In this document: positions 41,592 through 49,313 of the stretch, one piece after another | Numbering within the stretch: the first letter of the stretch is position 1 | Layout of the letters: every line of letters starts with the position of its first letter | Source: Hymenobacter pini | GTDB lineage: Bacteria; Bacteroidota; Bacteroidia; Cytophagales; Hymenobacteraceae | Assembly (NCBI RefSeq): GCF_020421205.1 | Contig: NZ_JAIZZH010000002.1 | Location: 620,001-684,000 of the forward strand | DNA: 64,000 bases | Reading direction: 5' to 3' | The notes under the pieces: generated by a model | Databases searched by the model: none | What the model was told of the DNA's origin: nothing | The model's input: the letters and a program-made list of their open reading frames with translations, nothing else | Translations under genes and position numbers: made by a program

Positions 41592-42164
41592 CTAGTTGGT
41601 ATACAGCAAAATAGGCTTGTGGCTGTGGTCGATGTAGGTGCTGAGCACTCGCAAAAACGCCGGATTCACCGTGGGACAGCCCTGGCTGCGGCAAATGGCG
41701 CGGCGTTGCGGCTGAGCCGGCACGCAGTCATGGGAGTGCAATACGATAAACCGCTCGAATATTCGGCTATTGGTTTTCTGCAGCCCAACCAGCTTGTACG
41801 CCCGCCCGAATTTGCCCGTGTAGGCATACGACACCTGCGCCAGCCCATGGGAACTGCAGTTGGAGTCGGGCGTGTTGGAGTAGCGTACCCGGCCCTGTGC
41901 ATCGGTACGGCCACTGCAACACAGTCCCGCCGCCAGTACCTGCTTGCGACGCAAATCCAGCACAAAAAAACGAGGCTGCCCTGATGGACGCCTCAGGTCA
42001 AGATAGAACCCGATGCGCTGGTTATAACGTGCAGTGGCGTGTTGTTTCAGTGTGCGCACGTACCCTGGTACCTGTTGAGCAACCGGGGAGGAGGCCCGTT
42101 TTTCGTAGCAGCCACATAGCAGTAGCAGGCTTACCCAATAGGCTAACTGGAGATATAAGCGCAT
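41592..42164 (-). CDS. Murein L,D-transpeptidase-like lipoprotein (YkuD_2 family)
   Basis: A protein of 190 residues from the ATG at 42164; a GTG two codons upstream is in frame. It has a lipoprotein signal (WVSLLLLCGC). The catalytic pattern of the family is visible: His in FIVLHSHDCVP and the nucleophile Cys in RSQGCPTVNP, with a conserved Ser-His-Gly block upstream (NCSSHGLAQVSY). It probably cross-links or modifies peptidoglycan in the periplasm, or anchors proteins to it. A separate terminator lies only 33 bases upstream of the start, so the promoter must be short or the gene may sit behind an attenuated leader. Confidence 0.85.
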   Translation of the reverse strand: MRLYLQLAYWVSLLLLCGCYEKRASSPVAQQVPGYVRTLKQHATARYNQRIGFYLDLRRPSGQPRFFVLDLRRKQVLAAGLCCSGRTDAQGRVRYSNTPDSNCSSHGLAQVSYAYTGKFGRAYKLVGLQKTNSRIFERFIVLHSHDCVPAQPQRRAICRSQGCPTVNPAFLRVLSTYIDHSHKPILLYTN

Positions 42165-42196
42165 AGCCACGAAGTATAAGTCGGAGAACTGGCAAT

Positions 42197-42224
42197 AAAA
42201 AAAGGCGGCCCACTGGACCGCCCC
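42197..42224 (-). terminator. Rho-independent terminator upstream of the L,D-transpeptidase gene
   Basis: On the minus strand GGCGGTCC... pairs with ...GGCCGCC (42204-42222) and is followed by seven T (42203-42197). It lies 33 bases before the transpeptidase ATG, so it ends a transcript arising further upstream on the same strand. Confidence 0.75.
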
Positions 42225-42440
42225 TTTTCCACAACCAAAACACCTAAAAAACTATTCTTTCAGATTACCTCTGAGCAAGTATTGGGCCAAAGTGAACCAA
42301 ACATGCCGAGCATCTCAGAAAGAACGCCTCTATAGTGTCTACACAATATAGAGTCACGCAAGTGGGTGAAGGGTTGCATCCGGTTGCAAAAAAAGATGTC
42401 AGGTATTTGCGCCGCTTGCACGTTCAACACTCTTAAAAGC
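42225..42440 (-). ncRNA. Candidate small RNA or attenuated leader
   Basis: No family gene is visible on this stretch; a 60-codon minus frame (42260-42442) lacks features. A transcript ending at the 42197 terminator would include the hairpin CTCTATATTGTG...CACTATAGAG (about 42330-42355). The region could encode an sRNA, or be a leader whose terminator is conditionally read through into the transpeptidase gene. No known riboswitch recognised. Confidence 0.35.
42375..42388. promoter_or_regulatory. LacI-like palindrome
   Basis: TGCATCCGGTTGCA is one base from the perfect palindrome TGCAACCGGTTGCA, the type of CG-centred operator bound by LacI-family proteins. No LacI gene is nearby. Confidence 0.35.
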
Positions 42441-42513
42441 ACGACAAAAGCTGTATTTTGCGCAGTTTATGGGCCGGCAAGGCCTTTTTTGCTGTTTCAT
42501 TCAGTTCTTCCCC

Positions 42514-42990
42514 ATGGATACTCCTAACCCTGAATTTATGCGCGAAGCCATTCGCCTGTCAATTGAAAAAATGCAGGCCGGCTACGGCGGACCCTTCGGC
42601 GCAGTCATCGTAAAAGATGGCCAAATCATTGCCCGGGGTTTCAATCAGGTAACCAGCACCAACGACCCAACTTGCCACGCCGAGGTAGATGCCATCCGGA
42701 AGGCCTGCGCTACGCTGGGTACGTTTCAGCTGGAAGGCTGCGACCTGTATACCAGCTGTGAGCCCTGCCCGATGTGCCTAGGGGCCATCTACTGGGCCCG
42801 GCCGCAGCGGGTGTTTTACGGCAACACCAAGCAGGATGCCGCCGCAATTGGCTTCGACGACCAGTTTATCTACGAAGAGTTGGACCTGCCCTTGGCCGAG
42901 CGCCATATCCCAATGGTAGAGCTACTGCGCGACGAGGCTATTGCTGGCTTCCGGGCTTGGGAGCAGAAGGAAGGCCGAACGGACTATTAA
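42514..42990 (+). CDS. guaD: Guanine deaminase (GuaD-like nucleoside deaminase)
   Basis: A protein of 158 residues from the ATG at 42514. The cytidine-deaminase-fold zinc site is intact: CHAEVDAIRKA (His and catalytic Glu) and SCEPCPMCLGAIYWARP (two Cys). The C-terminal part (YEELDLPLAERHIPM) closely follows Bacillus GuaD, which turns guanine into xanthine. tRNA-adenosine deaminase TadA is the close alternative, but the spacing and C-terminal tail fit GuaD better. Xanthine would be oxidised to urate for the cluster at 3-11 kb; no xanthine dehydrogenase is in the window. The 5' extension to 42469 is probably not translated. Confidence 0.87.
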   Translation: MDTPNPEFMREAIRLSIEKMQAGYGGPFGAVIVKDGQIIARGFNQVTSTNDPTCHAEVDAIRKACATLGTFQLEGCDLYTSCEPCPMCLGAIYWARPQRVFYGNTKQDAAAIGFDDQFIYEELDLPLAERHIPMVELLRDEAIAGFRAWEQKEGRTDY

Positions 42991-43015
42991 TGTCGGTTAG
43001 CCCATCTGTCTTGAT

Positions 43016-43054
43016 GTGCCCGCGCTGTCATGTACAGCGCGGGCACGTTGTTTT
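43016..43054 (+). terminator. Rho-independent terminator of guaD
   Basis: GTGCCCGCGCTGT (43016-43028) and ACAGCGCGGGCAC (43034-43046) are exact complements, followed by GTTGTTTT. Confidence 0.9.
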
Positions 43055-43094
43055 ATGCCTCAGCCCGATACGTGGTTGCCAAACCTCTTGGACC

Positions 43095-43406
43095 TTATTG
43101 CAGCAGCATTTCCACTTCCAGCAGCAGAGCGGTGTTTTCCAGAATATCGCGCAGCAACGTCAGCTCCGTCAGTGAGAACACCAAGGCCATCCGCGCAACT
43201 GGGGTGCGCAGAGCAATGTTGCGGGCTTCGGGGTCGGGGGTAGTCAGGCAGTGATGCTGCCAAGTGGCGTTTACATACTGCCGGAACTCCTGAAACTCAT
43301 CGGTGGTGGCGGCCAGGGCCAGATTGCCAAAGCACACGTGCAAATGCTGCGTGCGGGGGCACCGGGCGCAGTAGCCGTATTCATTGTGGTGAAAAAACTG
43401 AGCCAT
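43095..43406 (-). CDS. DUF6686 family protein
   Basis: A protein of 103 residues, soluble. It has a metal-binding look at the N-terminus (FFHHNEYGYCARCPRTQHLHVCFGN: His pair and three Cys) followed by a Leu-rich helical half. It matches the small DUF6686 family of Cytophagia as I recall it. Role unknown. Convergent with guaD and separated from it by the 43016 hairpin. Confidence 0.6.
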   Translation of the reverse strand: MAQFFHHNEYGYCARCPRTQHLHVCFGNLALAATTDEFQEFRQYVNATWQHHCLTTPDPEARNIALRTPVARMALVFSLTELTLLRDILENTALLLEVEMLLQ

Positions 43407-43607
43407 AGAACTACAGACAGGGTGAATTGCTGCAAGTATAATTATTTAGAATTAGTATAAATAATAATTCTAGCGTTGAGCTTTCCTCAAATGATCTATT
43501 CCAGCGAGCTTTAACAATAGGTAGCCTATGCCTAGTACCCTGCGGCTTGGCCGCCGTGCTGTTATTTGCGTAGAATCCGGCAACCCTGCTACCGTCCTGC
43601 CTGCCTC
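43407..43607. other. AT-rich intergenic region
   Basis: It contains an A+T-rich inverted pair TAGAATTA (43447-43454) and TAATTCTA (43465-43472), possibly an operator or promoter for the divergent genes either side. Nothing else is seen. Confidence 0.4.
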
Positions 43608-46600
43608 ATGAAATTTGCTACTTTTCGCCGTGTGCTTGCCCTGGGGGTACTGGGGCTTCTGCTGGCGGTAGTGGCGGGCATATGGTTACTGGGTACCCAC
43701 TGGGGGCGGCAGCAGCTGGAGCGTATTATTCGGGAGCGGGTGGCCCAGCAGTCCGATTTGGTGCTGGGCCCGATGGACATTGATTTTTCGCTGTGGCGGG
43801 ACTTTCCGCATCTCACGGCTTCCGTAGAAAATCTGGCCCTTACGGACACGTCTTTCCGTAGGAGTGTGCCCGTGCTGCGCGTGGGCCGGGCCGATATCCG
43901 GTTGGAGCTGCGCCAGATATGGCGGGGAGAGTTTCGGGTGCGGCACCTGACCCTGCGCGACGCGGAGTTCCGGCAACTGACCGACTCGCTGGGACGTGAC
44001 TGGGGCCTGCGCGGCAAAGGCCCGCGCAAGCGCCGCCCCTCCGCCCCTCCCGATTTCGACCTTGACTCGCTGGTGCTGCTGAACGTGCGCGTAACTGACC
44101 GCAACGACCTGCACCACAGCGGCTTTTCGACCCACGTGCAGCAAGGCCGCCTGATTGTGCGCACCCGCAGCGGCCGGGCCCAGGTGCGGGGGCGGCTGCA
44201 GGGCCAACTCGAATACTTGCGCAGCAGCCGCGGCAACCTGTTCGAGCAGGAGCCCATTGTAGCGCGCATCCGCTACCAGTATGATTTCCGGCAGCGGCAG
44301 GGCACTTTCCGGCGCACATTAGCTACCCTCAACGGCGACACGGTGCAGATTGGCGGCACGCACCGCGCGGCCAGCCCCGGGGAGCCCCGCGGTACGCACC
44401 TCAACCTCACATTCGAGGGTAACCAGCCGTTGCTAGAGATTCTGCACACGGCCTTGCCACCGGGCCTGGAGCGGTACCTGCGCGGGGCCCGCAGCCCCAG
44501 CCATGCGCATATTCATTATTCCATCCGGGGGTTGAGCGGGCCCACCACCCGGCCCCGCACGGTGCTGCAGTTTGCCATGCGCAACGCCCAACTGCAGTGG
44601 GCCGATTCCAGCCGGCGCATCAAACGCTGGGATGCCCGTGGGGTGTTCGACAACGGCCCGGAGCACGACTCGCGCACCACGTATCTGCGGTTTGAGCAAT
44701 GCCGCCTATATTCCGATGCGGGCCAGCTGGACGCCGCCATTACCGTGCGCGACTTTACCCATCCACATCTGTTAGGCCGGCTACGAGGCCGTACTGAGCT
44801 GCAAACCCTGGCGTCGGTGGTGGTGCCCACGCTGTGGCAGGCCCGGGGTGGGCGGGCCGCCATTGATCTACGTTTAAACGGCACCATCCCTAATATCCCG
44901 GACCGGGCTGCGCGCCGCAGTGCGGTGGCCGATACCATCCTCCCCCCTATTTCGGCCCGGGGAACCGTGCAGCTGGAGCAGGCCGCCTTTGATATTCCGA
45001 GCCGCCGCGCGCGCATGACCGGGCTCAACGTGCGCGTGCGGATGCTGGACAGTGAATGGCGCCTTGAAAACCTGACCGGCCGCCTCAACGGCATGCGAGT
45101 GCAGGCCAATGCCACCACGCACTATCTGCTGGCCTACTTCAGCGGCCAACACCCCACTACTTCGGTGGCAGGCACATTTGCGGTGGATGAATTGCGGCTA
45201 CCCGAGCTACAACGGCTGTTGGCGGCTCCGGGTACTTCGCGCCGCCCGGCAGCGCGCCCTGTGCGGCGAGGCTACACCCGCAACCAGGCCTTGGCCAGCC
45301 GGGTGCTGAACGTGCTACCGCCGGGCCTGCGGCTGCAGGTGCAATTGCGCTGTGGCCGCTTGGTTATAGCTACTGACACATTACAGCAGTTAGCCGCTAC
45401 TGTGCTACACGATGGTCGCCACGTGGAGCTCCGCAACCTGCAAGCCCGACTGTGGGGAGGCCAGTTGCGGGGTGGAGTCAGCTGGCTTACCGATACGCTG
45501 AACCTGCAACCCGTCACAGCACAACTATCCGCGCATTTCCCGGTGCTCAGCTACCAGTTGCTATTGCGGCGCATTACCCGGCCAACACCTCGTACTACGC
45601 CCCGCCGACAACCCAACCCTACCTTGCGGGACGTACTACTGGCCGCCAACGGCGAAGCTACCGTCACCATTGACCGGTTGGTGCTGCCGGCAAATGATGA
45701 GCTGACCAAGCTCCGGCTGCAACTAAAAAAAACGGCTACCCGCTTTCAGATTCCGGCTTTCACGTTCCAGACTGGCATGGGTGGGCAGGGCCGCATCAGC
45801 GCCGAAGCCCGCCTGAACCGCTCCCGGCTGGAGCGAGCCACCGGCCAGCTTGATTTGCAGTACCAGGACCTGAACGTGCAAAGCCTGTTGCAGCTACTGG
45901 CAGCCTTGAGCACGATGCCAGCACCCGAATCCAACAGAAAAGCTGCGGCCCGGGCAGCCCGTCGGGAAGCCGGGCAAGTGTCGCCGTTTCTGGATGGCAC
46001 CATCACCGGCCGCGTGCACGTAACGGCTGCCAACATGCGGTACGGGGCCCTCAGAGGGCACAAACTTGAACTGCTTAGCTACCTCACTGGTGGTCAAGCC
46101 AAAGTGGAACGTTGCTCCCTCGATGCATTTGGCGGGCACGTAGAGCTACGCGGGGTATTGCGCACCGACTCCGGCGCTACCTACCACCCGTTGCACGCTC
46201 AGCTACAGGTGCAGCAGGTGCAGCTGCCGGAGGTGTTTGCCCTGGCTCAGCAGCTGGGGTTTGACGTTCTGGGACCCGACAACATCAGGGGAACCATGCA
46301 GGCGGAAGTGGAAATGAAAACGGCCCTAGGTCCTACTTTTCTGCCCGAGCTTGACCAAACCCAAGCCCTGCTCCGCACCGACCTGCACGAGCTGGAGTTG
46401 GTGGATGTGGAGGCCCTGATGCAGGCCCTGCGCATACTGAGTCCCCGACGCACCGGGCATCTGTACTTTGAGCCCGTGCAACCCCGGTTTATGCTGGACC
46501 GGGGCCGCCTGCTGATACCGGGCCTGAACCTGAGCAGCAACCTGACCGACATGCAGGTGAGCGGTGAATACTACCTCGATGGGCGCGCTAACCTGTACGT

Positions 46601-46853
46601 GGGCCTGAGCCCTTTGCAGGCATTGCTGGGCAACAACCAAAAGCGCATTGCCCGCATCCAGAGCGGTGAGGCCAGCCGCCGGGCCAGCCGGGGGCTGGTG
46701 TTTGTGAACCTGACCCGGGCACCGGGCACCCGCTACAAAGTGCGGCTATTCAAGAAAAAGGAACAGCAGGAGCAACAGGCCCGTCTGCTGCGGGAATACC
46801 AGCAACAGCTCCGCCGGCAGCTAGCTGATACGTCGTCGTTTTTGCTACAGTAG
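43608..46853 (+). CDS. AsmA-like very large envelope protein
   Basis: A protein of 1081 residues from the ATG at 43608. One N-terminal transmembrane anchor (LALGVLGLLLAVVAGIWLLG) is followed by long stretches of beta-rich, Arg- and Leu-rich sequence in the AsmA/TamB style (VLRVGRADIRLELRQIWRG, LYVGLSPLQALLGNN near the C-terminus). Such proteins form bridge-like repeating-groove structures that move phospholipids between membranes. No other gene is in the operon. Composition matches its neighbours. The segment 43608-43660 has the start; a 14-codon upstream extension exists but lacks a signal. Confidence 0.85.
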   Translation: MKFATFRRVLALGVLGLLLAVVAGIWLLGTHWGRQQLERIIRERVAQQSDLVLGPMDIDFSLWRDFPHLTASVENLALTDTSFRRSVPVLRVGRADIRLELRQIWRGEFRVRHLTLRDAEFRQLTDSLGRDWGLRGKGPRKRRPSAPPDFDLDSLVLLNVRVTDRNDLHHSGFSTHVQQGRLIVRTRSGRAQVRGRLQGQLEYLRSSRGNLFEQEPIVARIRYQYDFRQRQGTFRRTLATLNGDTVQIGGTHRAASPGEPRGTHLNLTFEGNQPLLEILHTALPPGLERYLRGARSPSHAHIHYSIRGLSGPTTRPRTVLQFAMRNAQLQWADSSRRIKRWDARGVFDNGPEHDSRTTYLRFEQCRLYSDAGQLDAAITVRDFTHPHLLGRLRGRTELQTLASVVVPTLWQARGGRAAIDLRLNGTIPNIPDRAARRSAVADTILPPISARGTVQLEQAAFDIPSRRARMTGLNVRVRMLDSEWRLENLTGRLNGMRVQANATTHYLLAYFSGQHPTTSVAGTFAVDELRLPELQRLLAAPGTSRRPAARPVRRGYTRNQALASRVLNVLPPGLRLQVQLRCGRLVIATDTLQQLAATVLHDGRHVELRNLQARLWGGQLRGGVSWLTDTLNLQPVTAQLSAHFPVLSYQLLLRRITRPTPRTTPRRQPNPTLRDVLLAANGEATVTIDRLVLPANDELTKLRLQLKKTATRFQIPAFTFQTGMGGQGRISAEARLNRSRLERATGQLDLQYQDLNVQSLLQLLAALSTMPAPESNRKAAARAARREAGQVSPFLDGTITGRVHVTAANMRYGALRGHKLELLSYLTGGQAKVERCSLDAFGGHVELRGVLRTDSGATYHPLHAQLQVQQVQLPEVFALAQQLGFDVLGPDNIRGTMQAEVEMKTALGPTFLPELDQTQALLRTDLHELELVDVEALMQALRILSPRRTGHLYFEPVQPRFMLDRGRLLIPGLNLSSNLTDMQVSGEYYLDGRANLYVGLSPLQALLGNNQKRIARIQSGEASRRASRGLVFVNLTRAPGTRYKVRLFKKKEQQEQQARLLREYQQQLRRQLADTSSFLLQ

Positions 46854-46856
46854 CGG

Positions 46857-48239
46857 CTAGCGGCTGGCTGGCAGCTCAATACCCCGCACCGAGCGGAACA
46901 GGCTCAGCGCGTTCTGATCCGTGAGACCTCCGATATAGTCCGTTAGCAGAATAATCTGCTCGTAGGCAGTGGCCTCCTGCTGCGGTCCGGCAGCCCGAAA
47001 TTGTGCAGGCAGTAACTGTTGCAGCTTCCGCGAATTGGCGCTGCCCTGCGGGTCGAAAGTAGCGTGCAGAAAGGCATCCAGCAGGCCCGCCAGCACCTCA
47101 AAGCCAGCCGCCTCCGTTTCCAGCACGGGCCGGCTCTGGTAGAGATACTCCGACGTCAGCCGGTTCATTTCAGCTAGTTGCGGCCAACTTTCCAGCTGTT
47201 GTACTAACGGCTCATCGTAGCGTCCCAGCAGCAGTTGAGGGGCCCGGTCGGCGAACAGGCGGGCGGTTTGCTGTACCAGCCGGTTGATCAGGCGGGCCCG
47301 CAGGTAACCCAACTCCTCGCGCCAGTCGCGCCACTCCACCGAAGCTTGGCGGCCGGGCGCGTCGCTGAGCAACTCCCGGAGCAGCGCCAGGCCTTCGCCT
47401 GAGGGAATAAGGCCCAGCTTGAGGCCATCCTCAAAATCAATGATGCGGTAGCACAGGTCGTCGGCCGCTTCCACCAAAAAGGCCAACGGATGACGGTAAT
47501 ACGCCCCACTTTCCTCCTCACTCTCCGCCTTGTGTAGCAGCCCTAGCTCCCGCGCTACTTCCTGAAAGCGCGGGGCCTCCGTCTGGAAATAGCCAAATTT
47601 CTTCTCGCTAATCCCAATACCCCGCCCCGACTCCGCTACCAAGGACGGGCGCGGATACTTGCTGAACGCCCCCAGCGTGGCATAGGTGAGACCCAGCCCC
47701 GCCGAGCCGCTGCTGTGGGCCGCGTAGGTGTGCGTGAGCAGCCGAAACCCGGCGGCGTTGCCCTCAAACTGCTGCAAATCGGCGCGCTGGGCTGGCGTGA
47801 GCATGCGCACAAACGGCTCGGCCGCCGCCGAGCGGAAATAGGCCGAAATGGCGTCTTCGCCGGCGTGCCCAAAGGGCGGGTTACCAATATCGTGGGCCAG
47901 ACAAGCGGCGGCCACAATGTCGCCGAAGTCGGCATCAAGGTGGGGCAGCTCCTTGGCTAAGCTCTCCGACTCTTCCAACAGCAGCCGCCCGCCCAACCGC
48001 CCCAGTGAGCGGCCCACGCAGGCCGTTTCCAAGGAATGCGTGAGGCGGGTGTGCACGAAATCGGTTTCGGGCAGCGGCATAATCTGGGTTTTGCGCTGTA
48101 GCCGCCGAAACGAGGAGCTGAACACCACCCGGTCGTAATCCTGCACAAAGGCCCCGCGCACGGGCGGCGCATCCGTTACTACGTGCAGCTGGGGTTGCTC
48201 GGGGTAGCGGCGGCGGCTTAGCAGGCGGGACCAGCTCAT
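46857..48239 (-). CDS. dgt: Deoxyguanosinetriphosphate triphosphohydrolase-like dNTPase
   Basis: A protein of 460 residues from the ATG at 48239 (MSWSRLLSRRRY, the family's usual start); a further ATG at 48275 is in frame. The HD-domain signature is complete: the first His in THSLETACVGRSL, the HD pair in CLAHDIGNPPFGHAGE, and the distal Asp in VEAADDLCYRIIDFEDG. It removes triphosphate from dNTPs. A weak -7 box (TACCTTGC, 48290-48283) lies upstream. Adjacent genes do not point to a defence role; it resembles the chromosomal housekeeping type. Confidence 0.93.
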   Translation of the reverse strand: MSWSRLLSRRRYPEQPQLHVVTDAPPVRGAFVQDYDRVVFSSSFRRLQRKTQIMPLPETDFVHTRLTHSLETACVGRSLGRLGGRLLLEESESLAKELPHLDADFGDIVAAACLAHDIGNPPFGHAGEDAISAYFRSAAAEPFVRMLTPAQRADLQQFEGNAAGFRLLTHTYAAHSSGSAGLGLTYATLGAFSKYPRPSLVAESGRGIGISEKKFGYFQTEAPRFQEVARELGLLHKAESEEESGAYYRHPLAFLVEAADDLCYRIIDFEDGLKLGLIPSGEGLALLRELLSDAPGRQASVEWRDWREELGYLRARLINRLVQQTARLFADRAPQLLLGRYDEPLVQQLESWPQLAEMNRLTSEYLYQSRPVLETEAAGFEVLAGLLDAFLHATFDPQGSANSRKLQQLLPAQFRAAGPQQEATAYEQIILLTDYIGGLTDQNALSLFRSVRGIELPASR

Positions 48240-48420
48240 GGTCGGCTGATTTTGGTCGGGAGTGAGGTGGAGCATAGCGGCGGCAAGGTACTAGGTGCCT
48301 CCTTATTCGGCCAATGCTGCTGAGTGGTTATATGAGCGGCTAGTCAGTTGGGCCTGGGCGGTTGGAGTACGCATAAGTCAAGCCCAATTCTTGGCTCCGG
48401 ATGATGTATTATGGCCTCGC

Positions 48421-49116
48421 TTACCCTAACTCCTGGTTTTCCTCCATCCGGCCCAGCAGGCGCACGGTGGCATAACCCAGCAGCAAAAACACGCCGTACA
48501 GAATGGTGACGCCCCAGGTGCCGCGGTGGCTGGCGGGGTGCAGCAGGCGGGTAACAATATCGTAAAACAGGCTAGCCGGGTTAGTAAGGATATCCCAGCT
48601 GTTGAAGCGCAGGTAGCGGCCCAGGTACACGCCGAAGCTGCTGAGCAGCAGGGCCACCGTGGCAAATGCCCAACCGGCCAGCCAACCCAGCCGGCGGGCC
48701 ACCAAGTGCTGCATATCTATCAGGGAAGCGTAGCCCAGCATCAGCCCGTTCCAGGCGCAGCTCAGAATCAAGGCCAAATCGTACCAGTAGGGCACACCGG
48801 TGCGGGGCTCTAGGTGAAAGAGGTCGGTGAGGATGTAGGGCGCATTCGGGAAGAACAGCAGCCACACCGCCCCCACCGGCAGCAGCACGCGTGCCTTGAG
48901 CCGCCCGGCCGATAAACCCAGCATGGTGCTCAACCCAAACGGAATAAGAGCCAGAAACAGGTTCCAGAGCAGGAATACAAACGTAATCTTGTGCACCAGA
49001 AACACCCGAAACACAATCAGCACCACGCTCAGCGCCAGGGAAGCTCCCAAAAGCAGCAGCAGATGCAGGCGCTGCCGCAGTTGCGGCACGGTAACGGTAG
49101 TCAGGGATAAAGCCAT
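48421..49116 (-). CDS. DUF1361 membrane protein
   Basis: A protein of 231 residues with about seven transmembrane segments. The family blocks FVFLLWNLFLALIPFGLS and LLFFPNAPYILTDLFHL are present, giving the DUF1361 call. The Pro-Asn-Ala-Pro-Tyr block is the family's invariant core. Function is unknown. It stands alone between the dNTPase and the LpoA-like gene. Confidence 0.9.
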   Translation of the reverse strand: MALSLTTVTVPQLRQRLHLLLLLGASLALSVVLIVFRVFLVHKITFVFLLWNLFLALIPFGLSTMLGLSAGRLKARVLLPVGAVWLLFFPNAPYILTDLFHLEPRTGVPYWYDLALILSCAWNGLMLGYASLIDMQHLVARRLGWLAGWAFATVALLLSSFGVYLGRYLRFNSWDILTNPASLFYDIVTRLLHPASHRGTWGVTILYGVFLLLGYATVRLLGRMEENQELG

Positions 49117-49241
49117 AGGAGTAAGTACGGGAATTTCGCGGCGGCAATAACGCTGGCATGGCTATTCTGGTATATAGCGCCCCGGTATTAATTCAGAGTA
49201 TGGCCCCGATATTGGCATATATCTTCCCGGCGGCAACTGCG

Positions 49242-49249
49242 TACCTTTG
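49242..49249 (+). promoter_or_regulatory. -7 box TACCTTTG of the LpoA-like gene
   Basis: A perfect TAnnTTTG, 64 bases before the ATG at 49314. No well-placed -33 TTG was found. Confidence 0.5.
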
Positions 49250-49313
49250 CGCGCCAGGCCACCTTATTGGCGGCTCTGTGTAGTTTCTTCTGCCTTCAAT
49301 TGTTATCTGGTGT

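Noticed and set aside
46857..48239. dNTPase as an anti-phage gene
   Set aside because: No defence partners around it; full-length chromosomal Dgt-type with ordinary neighbours.
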